From: Tritonibacter multivorans
GTDB taxonomy: Bacteria > Pseudomonadota > Alphaproteobacteria > Rhodobacterales > Rhodobacteraceae
Reading direction: 5' to 3'
DNA length: 64,000 nt
Assembly (NCBI RefSeq): GCF_001458415.1
Contig: NZ_CYSD01000012.1
Span: 62,001 to 126,000 of the forward strand
Positions 33,698 to 42,845 of this stretch are shown here, in pieces. A program made the position numbers and the translations under genes. How positions within the stretch are numbered: position 1 is the first letter of the stretch; each line of letters begins with the position of its first letter. The notes under the pieces were generated by a model. It saw nothing but the letters and a program-made list of their open reading frames with translations, was not told the origin of the DNA and ran no database searches.

Positions 33698-35015
33698 TAT
33701 GGCAACCACCCCCAAGGGGCTGATGATCTCGGCCCCGGCGTCTGGCACCGGCAAAACCACTGTGATGCTGGGCCTGTTGCGCGCCCTGCGCGAAGACGGG
33801 CTGGCGGTGCAGCCGTTCAAAAGCGGCCCCGACTATATTGACCCGGCCTTCCATCTGGCAGCCGCAGGGCGTGCGTCTTTCAACCTAGACACTTGGGCAA
33901 TGGACAGCGGGCTGCTGGATGCGGTGACCGCACAGGCCGCAGGGGCAGAGATCTGCATCGGCGAAGGCTCTATGGGCCTGTTTGACGGGGTTGCAACGCG
34001 CGGTCAGTCGGGCTTTGGCTCTTCGGCAGAGACCGCCAAGCGGATGGGCTGGCCCGTTGTGCTGGTGATTGATGTGGGCGGTCAGGCGCAATCGGCAGCG
34101 GCCACGGCGCTGGGGTTCAAGGCCTATGACCCCGACCTGCCGTTTGCCGGGGTGATCTTGAACCGTGTTGCAAGTCCCCGACACGAACGCCTGACCCGGC
34201 TGGGGATGGAGCGCGCGGGCGTCAAGGTACTGGGCTCCCTGCCCCGTCGCGGCGACCTTGCGCTGCCTGAACGGCATCTGGGCCTGATCCAAGCGGTAGA
34301 GCATCCCGATCTTGAGGCCGCGATTGCGGGCTATGCCAGCTTCCTGCGCGAACATGTGGATCTGGACGCGATCAAAGCCGCAGCCCTCAGCGGTGCGGCC
34401 CCCGCCCCACAGGCTTTGCCCACCCCTCCGGCGCAGCGCATTGCGCTGGCACGGGATGCGGCGTTTTCCTTTACCTATCCGCACCTGCTGGAAGGCTGGC
34501 GCGCCGCTGGGGCAGAGATCCTGCCGTTTTCGCCGCTGGCGGATGAGGCGCCCGCCGCCGATGCCGATCTGGTCTGGCTGCCCGGTGGCTACCCTGAATT
34601 GCACGGCGGCACGCTGGCTGCTGCGGACAACTGGCGCGCGGGCATGCAGAAACACGCCGCCACCAAACCGGTGCACGGCGAATGCGGTGGGTATATGGCG
34701 CTGGGTGAGGCGCTGATTGACAAACAGGGCAACCGCCACCAGATGGCGGGGCTGCTGGGGCTTGTGACCTCTTACGAGAAGCGGAAGTTCCACTTGGGCT
34801 ATCGCCGCGCAGTCCTTGAGGCGGATATGCCCGGGTTTGCCGCAGGCACCGCCCTGCGCGGGCACGAGTTCCATTATTCGACCATCCTGGATGAACCCGA
34901 CGCGCCCTTGGCGCAGGTCATGGACGCCGATGGCAACCCGGTGCCCGAAACCGGATCGATCAAAGGCCATGTGACGGGCACCTTCTTCCACCTGATCACC
35001 GGAGAAGCGAAATGA
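33690..35015 (+). CDS. cobB: Hydrogenobyrinic acid a,c-diamide synthase
   Basis: 441 residues from the ATG at 33690, which overlaps cobM by 8 bases; the open frame back to 33555 lies inside cobM. An N-terminal DTB-synthetase-like ATPase has P-loop [17 protein letters not shown]. The C-terminal class I glutamine amidotransferase carries the nucleophile in [12 protein letters not shown] and the paired His in GHEFHYS. It amidates side chains a and c, the step before cobalt insertion in the aerobic route. Confidence 0.95.
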   Translation: MTDMATTPKGLMISAPASGTGKTTVMLGLLRALREDGLAVQPFKSGPDYIDPAFHLAAAGRASFNLDTWAMDSGLLDAVTAQAAGAEICIGEGSMGLFDGVATRGQSGFGSSAETAKRMGWPVVLVIDVGGQAQSAAATALGFKAYDPDLPFAGVILNRVASPRHERLTRLGMERAGVKVLGSLPRRGDLALPERHLGLIQAVEHPDLEAAIAGYASFLREHVDLDAIKAAALSGAAPAPQALPTPPAQRIALARDAAFSFTYPHLLEGWRAAGAEILPFSPLADEAPAADADLVWLPGGYPELHGGTLAAADNWRAGMQKHAATKPVHGECGGYMALGEALIDKQGNRHQMAGLLGLVTSYEKRKFHLGYRRAVLEADMPGFAAGTALRGHEFHYSTILDEPDAPLAQVMDADGNPVPETGSIKGHVTGTFFHLITGEAK

Positions 35016-35785
35016 GCGCCCCCAAGGCTGAAGCGGGCAAGGGCTTTGTCAGCTTTGTCTCCTCTGGTCCCGGCGATCCGGACCTGCTGACCGTGAAGGC
35101 CGTAAAGCGCCTTGGCGCGGCTGAGGCCATTTTGTTTGATGACCTGTCTTCGGGGCCAATCCTGAGCCACGCCAACCCGGACGCCGATCTGGTCGGCGTT
35201 GGCAAACGCGCAGGCCGCCCCTCGCCCAGTCAGGATCACGTGAGCAAGCTCTTGGTGGAATACGCCGAAGCAGGCCAGCATGTGGTGCGCCTGAAATCCG
35301 GCGATGCGGGGGTTTTTGGCCGTCTGGAAGAAGAGCTGACCGCCCTGCGCGCGGCGGGTATTGCTTACGAGATCATTCCCGGTGTCACCGCAGCCTCAGC
35401 CGCAGCCGCAGCCGCAGGCATTCCGCTGACCCGTCGCATGACCGCGCGCCGTCTGCAGTTTATCACAGGCCACGGTGTCACAGGCGCCCTGCCCGAAGAC
35501 CTGAATATGGCAGCTCTCGCCGATGGCGAGGCAACCACCGTGGTCTATATGGGCAAGCGCACCTTCGCGACCCTCGCCGAAAAGCTGCTGGAGGCGGGCC
35601 TGCCCGCCGACACCCACGCGCTGGTTGCCACAGGCGTGTCCACGCCTGATCAGGAACTGTTCTGTCACACCGTCGGTGATCTTCCGGCAGTGCTAAGGGC
35701 GATGGAAACCACTGCGCCTGTGCTGATCCTTTATGGGCCGCTCGCGGATTCTGACGTCTCTCTTGAGGAACATGCAGACCGATGA
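35012..35785 (+). CDS. cobA: Uroporphyrinogen-III C-methyltransferase
   Basis: 257 residues, SUMT, which methylates uroporphyrinogen III at C-2 and C-7 to precorrin-2, the branch point to cobalamin and sirohaem. It is a single-domain CobA without the CysG oxidase/ferrochelatase part. SSGPGDPDLLTVKAVKRLG, LKSGDAGVFGRLEEEL and IPGVTAASAAAAAAGIPLT are the usual motifs. It overlaps cobB and cobF as ATGA. Confidence 0.95.
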   Translation: MSAPKAEAGKGFVSFVSSGPGDPDLLTVKAVKRLGAAEAILFDDLSSGPILSHANPDADLVGVGKRAGRPSPSQDHVSKLLVEYAEAGQHVVRLKSGDAGVFGRLEEELTALRAAGIAYEIIPGVTAASAAAAAAGIPLTRRMTARRLQFITGHGVTGALPEDLNMAALADGEATTVVYMGKRTFATLAEKLLEAGLPADTHALVATGVSTPDQELFCHTVGDLPAVLRAMETTAPVLILYGPLADSDVSLEEHADR

Positions 35786-36546
35786 TTGAACTGACGTTGA
35801 TTGGCATAGGCACCGGCAACCCGCAGCACCTGACCCGTCAGGCTGAAGCGGCCCTGCGTGCTCAGGACCTGATCCTGATTCCCAACAAGGGCGCGGGCAA
35901 AGACGACCTTGCGGGTCTGCGCCGTGCCATTTGTGACGATGTGCTGGCGGGGGCTACGCATCCCAAAATTGCGGAATTTGACCTGCCGGTCCGCGATCCC
36001 GCCATTGCGAACTATCTGGAGCGCGTGGACGCCTGGCACGACGCCATTGCCGAAGTCTGGCAACAGACCATCGCCGCCCATCGCCCGGCCACAGAGACCG
36101 TCAAGGTCGGGTTCCTCGTCTGGGGGGATCCATCGCTTTATGACAGCACAATGCGGATTGCCCGGCGGCTGGAAACGCAGACCGAAACCACCCTGCGCGT
36201 TATTCCGGGCATTACCTCGATCCAAGCGCTGACGGCAGCGCATGGGGTGCCGTTGAATGATGTTGGCGCGGCGGTGGTCATCACCACCGGGCGACAGCTG
36301 CGTGACCATGGCTGGCCCGCTTGCGCGGACCGTTTGGTCATTATGCTGGACGGCGAATGTTCGTTCCAGACGCTTGCGGCAGCGGATCACCCGATCACCA
36401 TCCATTGGTCCGCCTATGCGGGCATGGAGAACGAGATCAATATTGCGGGACCGCTGGGCGAGGTCGCAGATCAGATCATCCAGACCCGGGCAAAGGCCCG
36501 CGCCGATCACGGCTGGATCATGGATATCTATCTGCTCGAACGCTGA
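35782..36546 (+). CDS. cobF: Precorrin-6A synthase (deacetylating)
   Basis: 254 residues, methylating C-1 and releasing the extruded acetyl group; specific to the aerobic pathway. It starts MIELTLIGIGTGNPQHLTRQ, followed by LVWGDPSLYDSTMRIARRL and VIPGITSIQALTAAHGVPLN. It is the last cob gene of the run. Its stop abuts the stop of the convergent CYTH gene with no base between, and no terminator hairpin is evident. Confidence 0.94.
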   Translation: MIELTLIGIGTGNPQHLTRQAEAALRAQDLILIPNKGAGKDDLAGLRRAICDDVLAGATHPKIAEFDLPVRDPAIANYLERVDAWHDAIAEVWQQTIAAHRPATETVKVGFLVWGDPSLYDSTMRIARRLETQTETTLRVIPGITSIQALTAAHGVPLNDVGAAVVITTGRQLRDHGWPACADRLVIMLDGECSFQTLAAADHPITIHWSAYAGMENEINIAGPLGEVADQIIQTRAKARADHGWIMDIYLLER

Positions 36547-37032
36547 TCATCTGCCTTGGGGCATGATGCCCTTTGGCAAACCCGCCGCAGCCAGTGCCCG
36601 GTTTCCAAAAGCCGGGTCTTCGGTCACATCGCGGCCAAACCATTCAGGTGGTTGAAAAGCCGCGGCAGCCTCCGGGCTGTCAAATTCCACTTCGACCAAG
36701 CACAGCCCCGCAAGAGGCCCTTGGAACAGATCCAACTCAAAGACTTCACCGGTCGGGAGCAGGCCCGTCCAGCGGGTCTTTTCCAGCCGTCTGCCTTCGG
36801 ACAAGGGCCAGAAAAGCGTGAACTGGGCCTTTGAAATTTCGGTTTCTCGTTCGGCCCGAACCATCCCTTCGCCGTCTTTCACCGTTAAAAAATATGTGTC
36901 CCCCTTCTGGCGCAGACGCAACGATACGCTGTCCTCTGGCCGGGTGACATAGCCCTGACGCACAACAGCAGAGACGGCCCCGCTGAGGGGCGGGAGCTTC
37001 TGCACCAGAAATTTACGTTCAATCTCTATCAT
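36547..37032 (-). CDS. CYTH-domain protein (triphosphate tunnel metalloenzyme)
   Basis: 161 residues from the ATG at 37032, giving MIEIERKFLVQKLPPLSG with the ExExK signature at the very N terminus. Alternating charged strands (SLRLRQKGDTYFLTVKDGEG, then ERETEISKAQF and VEVEFDS) are those of a triphosphate tunnel enzyme. Members hydrolyse inorganic triphosphate or other polyphosphorylated substrates. Upstream in-frame codons to 37185 lack this signature. It is unrelated to the cob cluster except by abutting it. Confidence 0.88.
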   Translation of the reverse strand: MIEIERKFLVQKLPPLSGAVSAVVRQGYVTRPEDSVSLRLRQKGDTYFLTVKDGEGMVRAERETEISKAQFTLFWPLSEGRRLEKTRWTGLLPTGEVFELDLFQGPLAGLCLVEVEFDSPEAAAAFQPPEWFGRDVTEDPAFGNRALAAAGLPKGIMPQGR

Positions 37033-37258
37033 CGGGGCCCTTTTCAGAGATGCGTCAAGCTGTGCCAAGCAGTGTGTGGGTGTGGGTCCGCAGCGTTTCA
37101 ACGCATGCATACAGGTTTGTGGGATGTGTGGCTGTGTTTCTTTACTCTTTATTAACCATTCGACCCCGGGCAAGCTCTTGCGCAAAATTCAACTCAGGAT
37201 AGGCTGCTCTTCACGCAGAATGCACCCTTCGGGGATGAATGTGCAAAGGGGGGACGTG

Positions 37259-37729
37259 ATGAAGGACGAAGTTCTGGTAAGACCCTCGCCAACACGGGGT
37301 CAGATCGCCGCCGCAAAGCCGCAGACTTCTTCTTATTCACAGCGTGTCTTGCCCCAGTTTTCCACGCCACGGCTTATGCCATTGGGTCAGCTGATGGCGC
37401 TGGTTTTCAGCAAAATCTGGCACATCTTTCTGGACTTCTTTTACCTGCGGGCCGATCTCTCGGTGCCGATTGTGATCACGCCGGCCCCGGCCTTTGGCCC
37501 AATACCAGCCCCGCGTCCCGCGATGTCCCAGCCGCAGCCCAAGGCGATCTCTCGCCCCGGGCGTCCCATCCGGACCGAGCAGAGCCTGACATCCCTGGCA
37601 CAGGCGCTGGATCAAAGACGGTCCTCAGGCCGCGCAGAGGACCCTGTTGGACCGGATCTCACAGCGCTGGAGCTGCGGTTTTACGAACAGCTTCTCACGC
37701 GCTTTGCCACTGAAACCACGCAGCGCTGA
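37259..37729 (+). CDS. Uncharacterised protein upstream of the kinase cluster
   Basis: 156 residues from an ATG preceded by AAAGGGGGGAC; an ATG at 37235 is also in frame. It is basic, with one amphipathic/hydrophobic stretch at about residues 43-65 (GQLMALVFSKIWHIFLDFFY), then a Pro-rich middle. A helical C terminus (ALELRFYEQLLTRFATE) ends the protein. I recognise no family. It reads in the same direction as the kinase cluster, 287 bases ahead of it, and may belong to it. Confidence 0.55.
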   Translation: MKDEVLVRPSPTRGQIAAAKPQTSSYSQRVLPQFSTPRLMPLGQLMALVFSKIWHIFLDFFYLRADLSVPIVITPAPAFGPIPAPRPAMSQPQPKAISRPGRPIRTEQSLTSLAQALDQRRSSGRAEDPVGPDLTALELRFYEQLLTRFATETTQR

Positions 37730-38016
37730 TCAATAACTGGCGCGTCACGTGGACGCAAATAAGAGGTATGGCAATTTTAGCGTCCAGAACCCCCCGCAAG
37801 TCCCCAAAGTTTCGCAATTTTACCTAACTTATCGTTAAGAAGTCCCGCCGCTTTAGCACCTTATTTTTAACGCGATTTTCCCCAGTGTGGCGAAATCAGG
37901 GCAAGCCCGCCGCAGTTGCCCGCAAATCGCCACCTTTCAGCCACAGATCACCAACAGCTTTGATCTGCTCGCGTCTCCCTCGGCGTGGGCCCTCATCAAC
38001 GCCAAGGGTGTCCTGA

Positions 38017-39273
38017 ATGCTGTTGCCCAAAGACATGATTGCAGAAACAGAATGCCCAGGGCTTCCTGACGGGCATCGGCTGCTGCAGGGGCAATACCAG
38101 ATCGAAACCGGCCTGAGCGCAGGCGGATTTGGCCGGACCTATGTGGCACGGGACAGTCTGGACCGGCGGGTTGTGATCAAGGAATGCCTGCCCGAAGGCC
38201 TCTGCACCCGCGACGCCTCTGGACGCTGTAGCCCACGTGAAGGCAGCGAACGTCTGTTTCGCAATTTGTTGCGCAGCTTCCTGCGCGAGGCGCAGCTTTT
38301 GGCGCGCCCCAACCACAGCAATATTGTGCGGGTCCATCAGGTCTTCCGCGAAAACGAAACCGCCTATATCGCAATGGACCATGCGCCGGGCCACGACCTG
38401 CACACAGTCCGCGCGGCTGCCGATATGTGCCTTGGCAACCAAGAGCTGCTGGAGATCACCCGCCAAGCCCTTTGTGCGCTGGACTGCCTGCATGGCCTGT
38501 CCATCCTCCATAACGACATATCACCGGACAATCTGCTTTGGCACCGCCCAGAGACCAAGGGCAGAGCAACCGGCCACCTGACCCTGATCGACTTTGGAGC
38601 GGCCCGCCTTCTGGACGCGCCTCGGGATCAGGATCCGGCGACCGTCAAGGATGGGTTCTCCGCGCCAGAGCTGTATGACCCGCAGTCACCGGGCACTGCG
38701 GCAAGCGATCTTTATGCGCTGGGAGCCACGCTGGAGCTGCTGATTACCGGGACAACGCCCGTGCCCGCCGATCAGCGGGCCGCCGCAACCGCAAAAGGCC
38801 AACCCGACCCGCGCCAGTCTCTGGTCGGCAGCGGGTGGCCGCAAGCGGATGGGTTTCTCGCCCTGATCGACACGGCGTTGTCGATGGATCCGGACGACCG
38901 GTTTCCTGCGGCGTCGGACTGGTTGCTGGCGCTTCCCGGTGCCTCTGACCTCGCATCGGCGGCGCAGCCGTCGCACGGGGCCTTGTCCCAGCCCCAGAAC
39001 CTGCACAGTCGGATCGCGCAGCTTGTGGCGGAAACCAACAGTGGGCTGACCCCGCATCTGCCACGCGCGCTGCGCCCGGTGCCGCCGCAGCCAAAACCCA
39101 AAACGCGCCGGGGCCCAATGGTGGATCTGTTTGGGAACCCAATCGACGATCTGGAAACCTGGCTTCTGTCACAGGAACACACACCACGCCCGCCTGCGCC
39201 GCCCCCTCCGCGGCCCCCTAGCACGCCCAGCTTCACGCACCGTCTGGACCGTCTGAAAGCGCGTTCCGAATAA
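38017..39273 (+). CDS. Serine/threonine protein kinase (Hanks type)
   Basis: 418 residues, cytoplasmic (no membrane span). The catalytic domain occupies residues ~25-310. It has a glycine loop LSAGGFGRTYVA, Lys55 in VVIKE, Glu91 in the C helix, the catalytic loop HNDISPDN (residues 165-172, HND where HRD is usual), DFG at 193-195 and SAPEL after the activation segment. The SDLYALGATL element of subdomain IX is kept. All residues needed for activity are present. The C-terminal ~110 residues are Pro/Arg rich and probably disordered. It is the first of a gene run with FHA, PP2C and GTPase genes. Confidence 0.93.
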   Translation: MLLPKDMIAETECPGLPDGHRLLQGQYQIETGLSAGGFGRTYVARDSLDRRVVIKECLPEGLCTRDASGRCSPREGSERLFRNLLRSFLREAQLLARPNHSNIVRVHQVFRENETAYIAMDHAPGHDLHTVRAAADMCLGNQELLEITRQALCALDCLHGLSILHNDISPDNLLWHRPETKGRATGHLTLIDFGAARLLDAPRDQDPATVKDGFSAPELYDPQSPGTAASDLYALGATLELLITGTTPVPADQRAAATAKGQPDPRQSLVGSGWPQADGFLALIDTALSMDPDDRFPAASDWLLALPGASDLASAAQPSHGALSQPQNLHSRIAQLVAETNSGLTPHLPRALRPVPPQPKPKTRRGPMVDLFGNPIDDLETWLLSQEHTPRPPAPPPPRPPSTPSFTHRLDRLKARSE

Positions 39274-39310
39274 GTTCCCCCCTCACGGCTCTCTCACAAA
39301 AGGACATCTC

Positions 39311-40627
39311 ATGAAATTCATCAAAGACATCATTGGCGAACAGCGGGACCGCCTGAGCCCTGAGGCCGCACCGCAACCGATCCCAGAAGACCGCTCAGCC
39401 CCAGCAACGCCGCTACCGGATCCGGTGCAGGATTCGGTGCAGGATTCGGTGCAGGATATCGATACGGGGGCCCTGTCCTTCCTGCGTCTGGACCCCGCCG
39501 ACCGGGTGCAGAATGCAACGTCACTCAGTGATAAGACCGCGCAGGCGCTGAACAACCTGGATGCGATCAGCGCAGATGCGATTGGAACACCAGATACGAT
39601 CGAATTTGGTCAGGCAGAGCGCGCCCCATCCGCCCCCGCTGAGCCATCCGCCCCCACTGAGGCTGTGTTGGAAAGTTCTGACATCGCAACCCTGGATCAG
39701 ATGGTGCAAGACAGCGTAGCGGCACAGAGCGCCGAACTTGTGCCCCCCCCGGAGACGTCTGTCCCAGCCCCCGAACACGCGCCCGAACCGGCGGATATGG
39801 CGGGCGAGGGTCCCGACATTGCCGCCGCGCCGAAGCCTGACCTGGGGCCAGATCCCTTTGCGTCCCTTGGCGCGGAGCTGCGGCAAACGCCTGCGCCATC
39901 CCCGCTTGAGATGGCAGAGCCAGCGAAGCGGATTTTCCGTCGCCGCAAACTCAGCGACGCCACGGCAGCAGCACCCGTCGCAGACGCAGCACCCCACCCG
40001 ATTGATGTGCCCCCCCCTATGCCCGGACGTTCCGCGGACTTTACCAGCCCTGCCGCGCCATCCTCCGCCGAAGCCCCGGCACAGCCATCCAACGCGGCGG
40101 CGACGCGCCCGGCCCGTGCAGGCCGCGTCAAGACACGACTGTTGGGCTTTGGTCACCAACAAGACCCGCTCGCAACCTCGGCCGAGGCGCCCGCTGCGGA
40201 AATGACCCGCTGCCCCGTGGGCTGGATTGCCGTCGTCGATGGCCCCGGGCGCGGTGCGACCTTTGCGCTTGGCAATGGGGTCAGCACCATTGGACGCGGC
40301 GCGGGCCAAAGCCTGCAGCTTGATTTTGGCGACACCAGCATTTCGCGCGAAAACCATGCTTCGCTTGCCTATGACCCGGAAACCCGTGGGTTCTATCTCG
40401 GGCATGGCGGCAAGGCGAACCTTGTGCGGCTGAATGGCAAACCGGTGCTCAGCACTGAAACCCTGCGCAATGGCGATGAGATCCGCCTTGGCGAAACACG
40501 TCTGCGCTTTGTTGCCCTTTGCGGTGAAAGCTTTGACTGGGGCGATGACAGCCCTGCACAGTCAGACGCCCAGGCGACCGCCTTTCAAACACAGGGAGAC
40601 GGCTTCTCGCATGCCCTGTCGCGCTAA
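39311..40627 (+). CDS. FHA-domain protein with long disordered N-terminal part
   Basis: 438 residues. About 300 Pro/Ala/acidic residues of low complexity come first, including a threefold VQDS repeat at residues ~37-48, then an FHA domain at ~301-400. The FHA phosphothreonine pocket is readable as STIGRGAGQS and SISRENHASL, with a final NGDEIRLG. Many Thr/Ser in the tail could be kinase targets. It lies 37 bases after the kinase and overlaps the phosphatase by 17 bases, so it is probably the phospho-reader of this kinase/phosphatase pair (inference). Confidence 0.9.
   Translation: MKFIKDIIGEQRDRLSPEAAPQPIPEDRSAPATPLPDPVQDSVQDSVQDIDTGALSFLRLDPADRVQNATSLSDKTAQALNNLDAISADAIGTPDTIEFGQAERAPSAPAEPSAPTEAVLESSDIATLDQMVQDSVAAQSAELVPPPETSVPAPEHAPEPADMAGEGPDIAAAPKPDLGPDPFASLGAELRQTPAPSPLEMAEPAKRIFRRRKLSDATAAAPVADAAPHPIDVPPPMPGRSADFTSPAAPSSAEAPAQPSNAAATRPARAGRVKTRLLGFGHQQDPLATSAEAPAAEMTRCPVGWIAVVDGPGRGATFALGNGVSTIGRGAGQSLQLDFGDTSISRENHASLAYDPETRGFYLGHGGKANLVRLNGKPVLSTETLRNGDEIRLGETRLRFVALCGESFDWGDDSPAQSDAQATAFQTQGDGFSHALSR
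39418..39453 (+). repeat. 12-base repeat in the FHA gene linker
   Basis: Three tandem copies of GGATTCGGTGCA (the first with one change, GGATCCGGTGCA), encoding repeated Val-Gln-Asp-Ser. Confidence 0.85.
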
Positions 40628-41531
40628 GATCACTTTGGACAGCGCCATGGCCCTGTGTCAGGGGCAGCGCGCGCGTCAGGAGGACTGCATTGCCACCCAT
40701 TTCCCCACCGATGGGCCGCTTGGCTTTGCGGTACTTGCAGATGGCATGGGCGGGCATGCGGCGGGCGATGTGGCGTCAAGACTGGCCGTCAGCGAGGTTT
40801 TCGCAGAGCTGACCCATTGGTCTGCTGACCCGTCCGATCTGGAACAGAAACTGCGGCAGGTGTTCCAAAGCACATTGCACAACGCCAATGCCGCCATTGC
40901 GGAGTATGCAGACGCCGAACCCGACCAGGGCGATCTGGGCACAACGCTATTGGTGCCGGTTGTCATTTCCGCGCGACTGTACTGGCTGTCGGTTGGGGAT
41001 TCGCCCTTGTTTCTGATGCGCCAGAACCGGCTTCACCGGCTGAACACGGAACATTCGCTGGCGGCGCATCTGGATCGGCAGGTTGCCCGGGGAGAGCTGG
41101 CCCCGCCTGCGGCCCTTGCGCATCCGGATCGCCAATGCCTGACCTCGGTTCTCAGCGGCGCGCCAGTGCCCGAGGTGGACGCCCGGCTGGCGCCTTTTGC
41201 ACTGATGCCCGGCGATGTGGTGGTTGCGGCAACGGACGGGCTGCATGGCCTTGGACACCAGCACCTCAGTAACCTGCTGCGCAAGGCCCCTGACCGCGAC
41301 GCGCGCAGCCTCTGCACCGACCTCCTGCAGGCGCTGTCAGCCACCGCCACCGCCGAGCAGGACAATACTGCCCTTTGCGTGATCAAGGTGCTGCCCACCG
41401 CCCAGCCAGACACCGCACAGCCACAGACTGTCAACCGCCGCCCTGCCCGTCGCAAGATCACCTTTCTGGCGTCTGGGCGCAAAGGCACAGGCATCCGCTG
41501 CACCCACGCCATGGAGGACATCCCCAGATGA
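40611..41531 (+). CDS. PP2C-family protein phosphatase
   Basis: 306 residues from the ATG at 40611, inside the end of the FHA gene; the open frame from 40434 lies in that gene. All metal-binding motifs of PP2C are present: RARQED near the N terminus, VLADGMGGHAAGD, WLSVGDSPLFLM, AATDGLHG and EQDNTALCVI. It should remove phosphate from Ser/Thr, the natural counterpart of the upstream kinase. The C-terminal ~50 residues are basic and low in structure. It overlaps the first GTPase gene as ATGA. Confidence 0.93.
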   Translation: MPCRAKITLDSAMALCQGQRARQEDCIATHFPTDGPLGFAVLADGMGGHAAGDVASRLAVSEVFAELTHWSADPSDLEQKLRQVFQSTLHNANAAIAEYADAEPDQGDLGTTLLVPVVISARLYWLSVGDSPLFLMRQNRLHRLNTEHSLAAHLDRQVARGELAPPAALAHPDRQCLTSVLSGAPVPEVDARLAPFALMPGDVVVAATDGLHGLGHQHLSNLLRKAPDRDARSLCTDLLQALSATATAEQDNTALCVIKVLPTAQPDTAQPQTVNRRPARRKITFLASGRKGTGIRCTHAMEDIPR

Positions 41532-42799
41532 GACCCGCCTTAACCGGGCCAGAGGCCACATCGGCGGCTGTTCCGCCCTTGCCGATCGTGGAGCGGCTGG
41601 AGACCACGCTCGCGCTTGACCATGTGCCGCAGCACTATGCCCAATGGGGGCGCGGCCTGCTGCACCGGCTGCGCAAACCTGTGCAGCTGGTGGTGATCGG
41701 CCTGCCGGGCAGCGGCAAGTCCGCTGTGATTGATATGCTGCTTGGGCGCACGGTGATCGGCAGCAGCCCTGCCGCTGGCCTGACCGAAGTCTGTTTTGGC
41801 CCGGTTGAGCGCGCGGAACTGCATCTTGCCGCCAATGACCCCGCGCAGACCCTTTGTCAGGACGGGCTGCTGGCGCAGATCGTCCCCCGAATGGGGAGTG
41901 ATTTTTCGCACAGCGCACCGCTGCGCCAGCGACAAGAGCTGCCAGACCCGCGGCTGCGCGGATTGAACATTGCCGAAATCACCCTGTCCGGCTCTGCCAA
42001 GGAACAATCGGATATCCTCGATCAGGCGGTGCAATATGGCGATATTCTGCTGTGGTGCAGCCGCGCGTTTGCCCCCGAGGAACAAGCGCTTTGGGCCGCT
42101 GTGCCCGACACCGCCAAGGACCACGCGTTTCTGGTTCTGAGCATGGCAGATCAGCTGATCATGCGCGGCACCCTCCCCCCTTTGATGGAGGCCTTGTCCC
42201 CTCTAGCCGCAGAAGAGTTTCTGGGCCTCTACCCGCTTGCCGCCATTCAGGGATTAAATGCGCAACAGGGTCGCACCCGCGACACATCGGGACTGGACCG
42301 CGAGCTGTGGCACAAAAGCGGTGGCAAGCGGCTCTATGATGATCTGATGCAGCATGTGGATCGCGGCCGCACCGCCGACCTCGATCTGGCCGAGGCGCTG
42401 GTGCAGCAGTTTGGAGACCCCGGAGAGGCCGCACCGCCCGTGCCACCCGCCTCTGCCCAAACACAGTCCACGCCGGATGCGGCTGCCCCATCGCAAGACG
42501 ACCTGCTGGCCGCTGCCGCGCAGAAGATCAAGGAACGCGCCGCCGCGTTCCTGCCAAAAGATGGCCAATCGGACGGCGATCTAGAGCAGGTTCTCCAGGG
42601 CGCGTTGGACTGCGTGCGCCAGCTGGGACAGGACCTGTCGGGATTGGATGACCGCCACCCCAAGGTCCGCGCCGCCCAAGAAGCCGCGCAGGACGGCGAA
42701 GAAGTCCTGATGCTCTGCCAGATCGAACAGGACGCCGAGGCTGCCACCGACGCAATTACCCTGCTGTTGCAATTGAAACGAGAGCTCACTCCCGCCTGA
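41528..42799 (+). CDS. P-loop GTPase-like protein with degenerate switch motifs
   Basis: 423 residues from the ATG at 41528, overlapping the phosphatase. An intact P-loop GLPGSGKS is at residues 58-65. The usual DxxG of switch II is not visible (the matching strand reads AEITLSGSAKEQ), and the NKxD position reads SMAD. The region around GDILLWCSRAFAPEEQALW resembles the dynamin-like GTPase core. Residues ~285-423 are predicted helical after a Pro/Ala linker. It is either a GTP-binding protein that hydrolyses poorly or a regulator of the two GTPases that follow. Confidence 0.75.
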   Translation: MRPALTGPEATSAAVPPLPIVERLETTLALDHVPQHYAQWGRGLLHRLRKPVQLVVIGLPGSGKSAVIDMLLGRTVIGSSPAAGLTEVCFGPVERAELHLAANDPAQTLCQDGLLAQIVPRMGSDFSHSAPLRQRQELPDPRLRGLNIAEITLSGSAKEQSDILDQAVQYGDILLWCSRAFAPEEQALWAAVPDTAKDHAFLVLSMADQLIMRGTLPPLMEALSPLAAEEFLGLYPLAAIQGLNAQQGRTRDTSGLDRELWHKSGGKRLYDDLMQHVDRGRTADLDLAEALVQQFGDPGEAAPPVPPASAQTQSTPDAAAPSQDDLLAAAAQKIKERAAAFLPKDGQSDGDLEQVLQGALDCVRQLGQDLSGLDDRHPKVRAAQEAAQDGEEVLMLCQIEQDAEAATDAITLLLQLKRELTPA

Positions 42800-42845
42800 G
42801 ACGGACCCAACTGCGGATTGCCCGCCGCACCAAAGGAAATTACAG

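Noticed and set aside
38017-41531. Type VI secretion post-translational regulators (PpkA/PppA/Fha)
   Set aside because: The trio would fit, but no tss/hcp/vgrG/clpV gene occurs in the window. The kinase lacks membrane spans, and the partners are GTPases.
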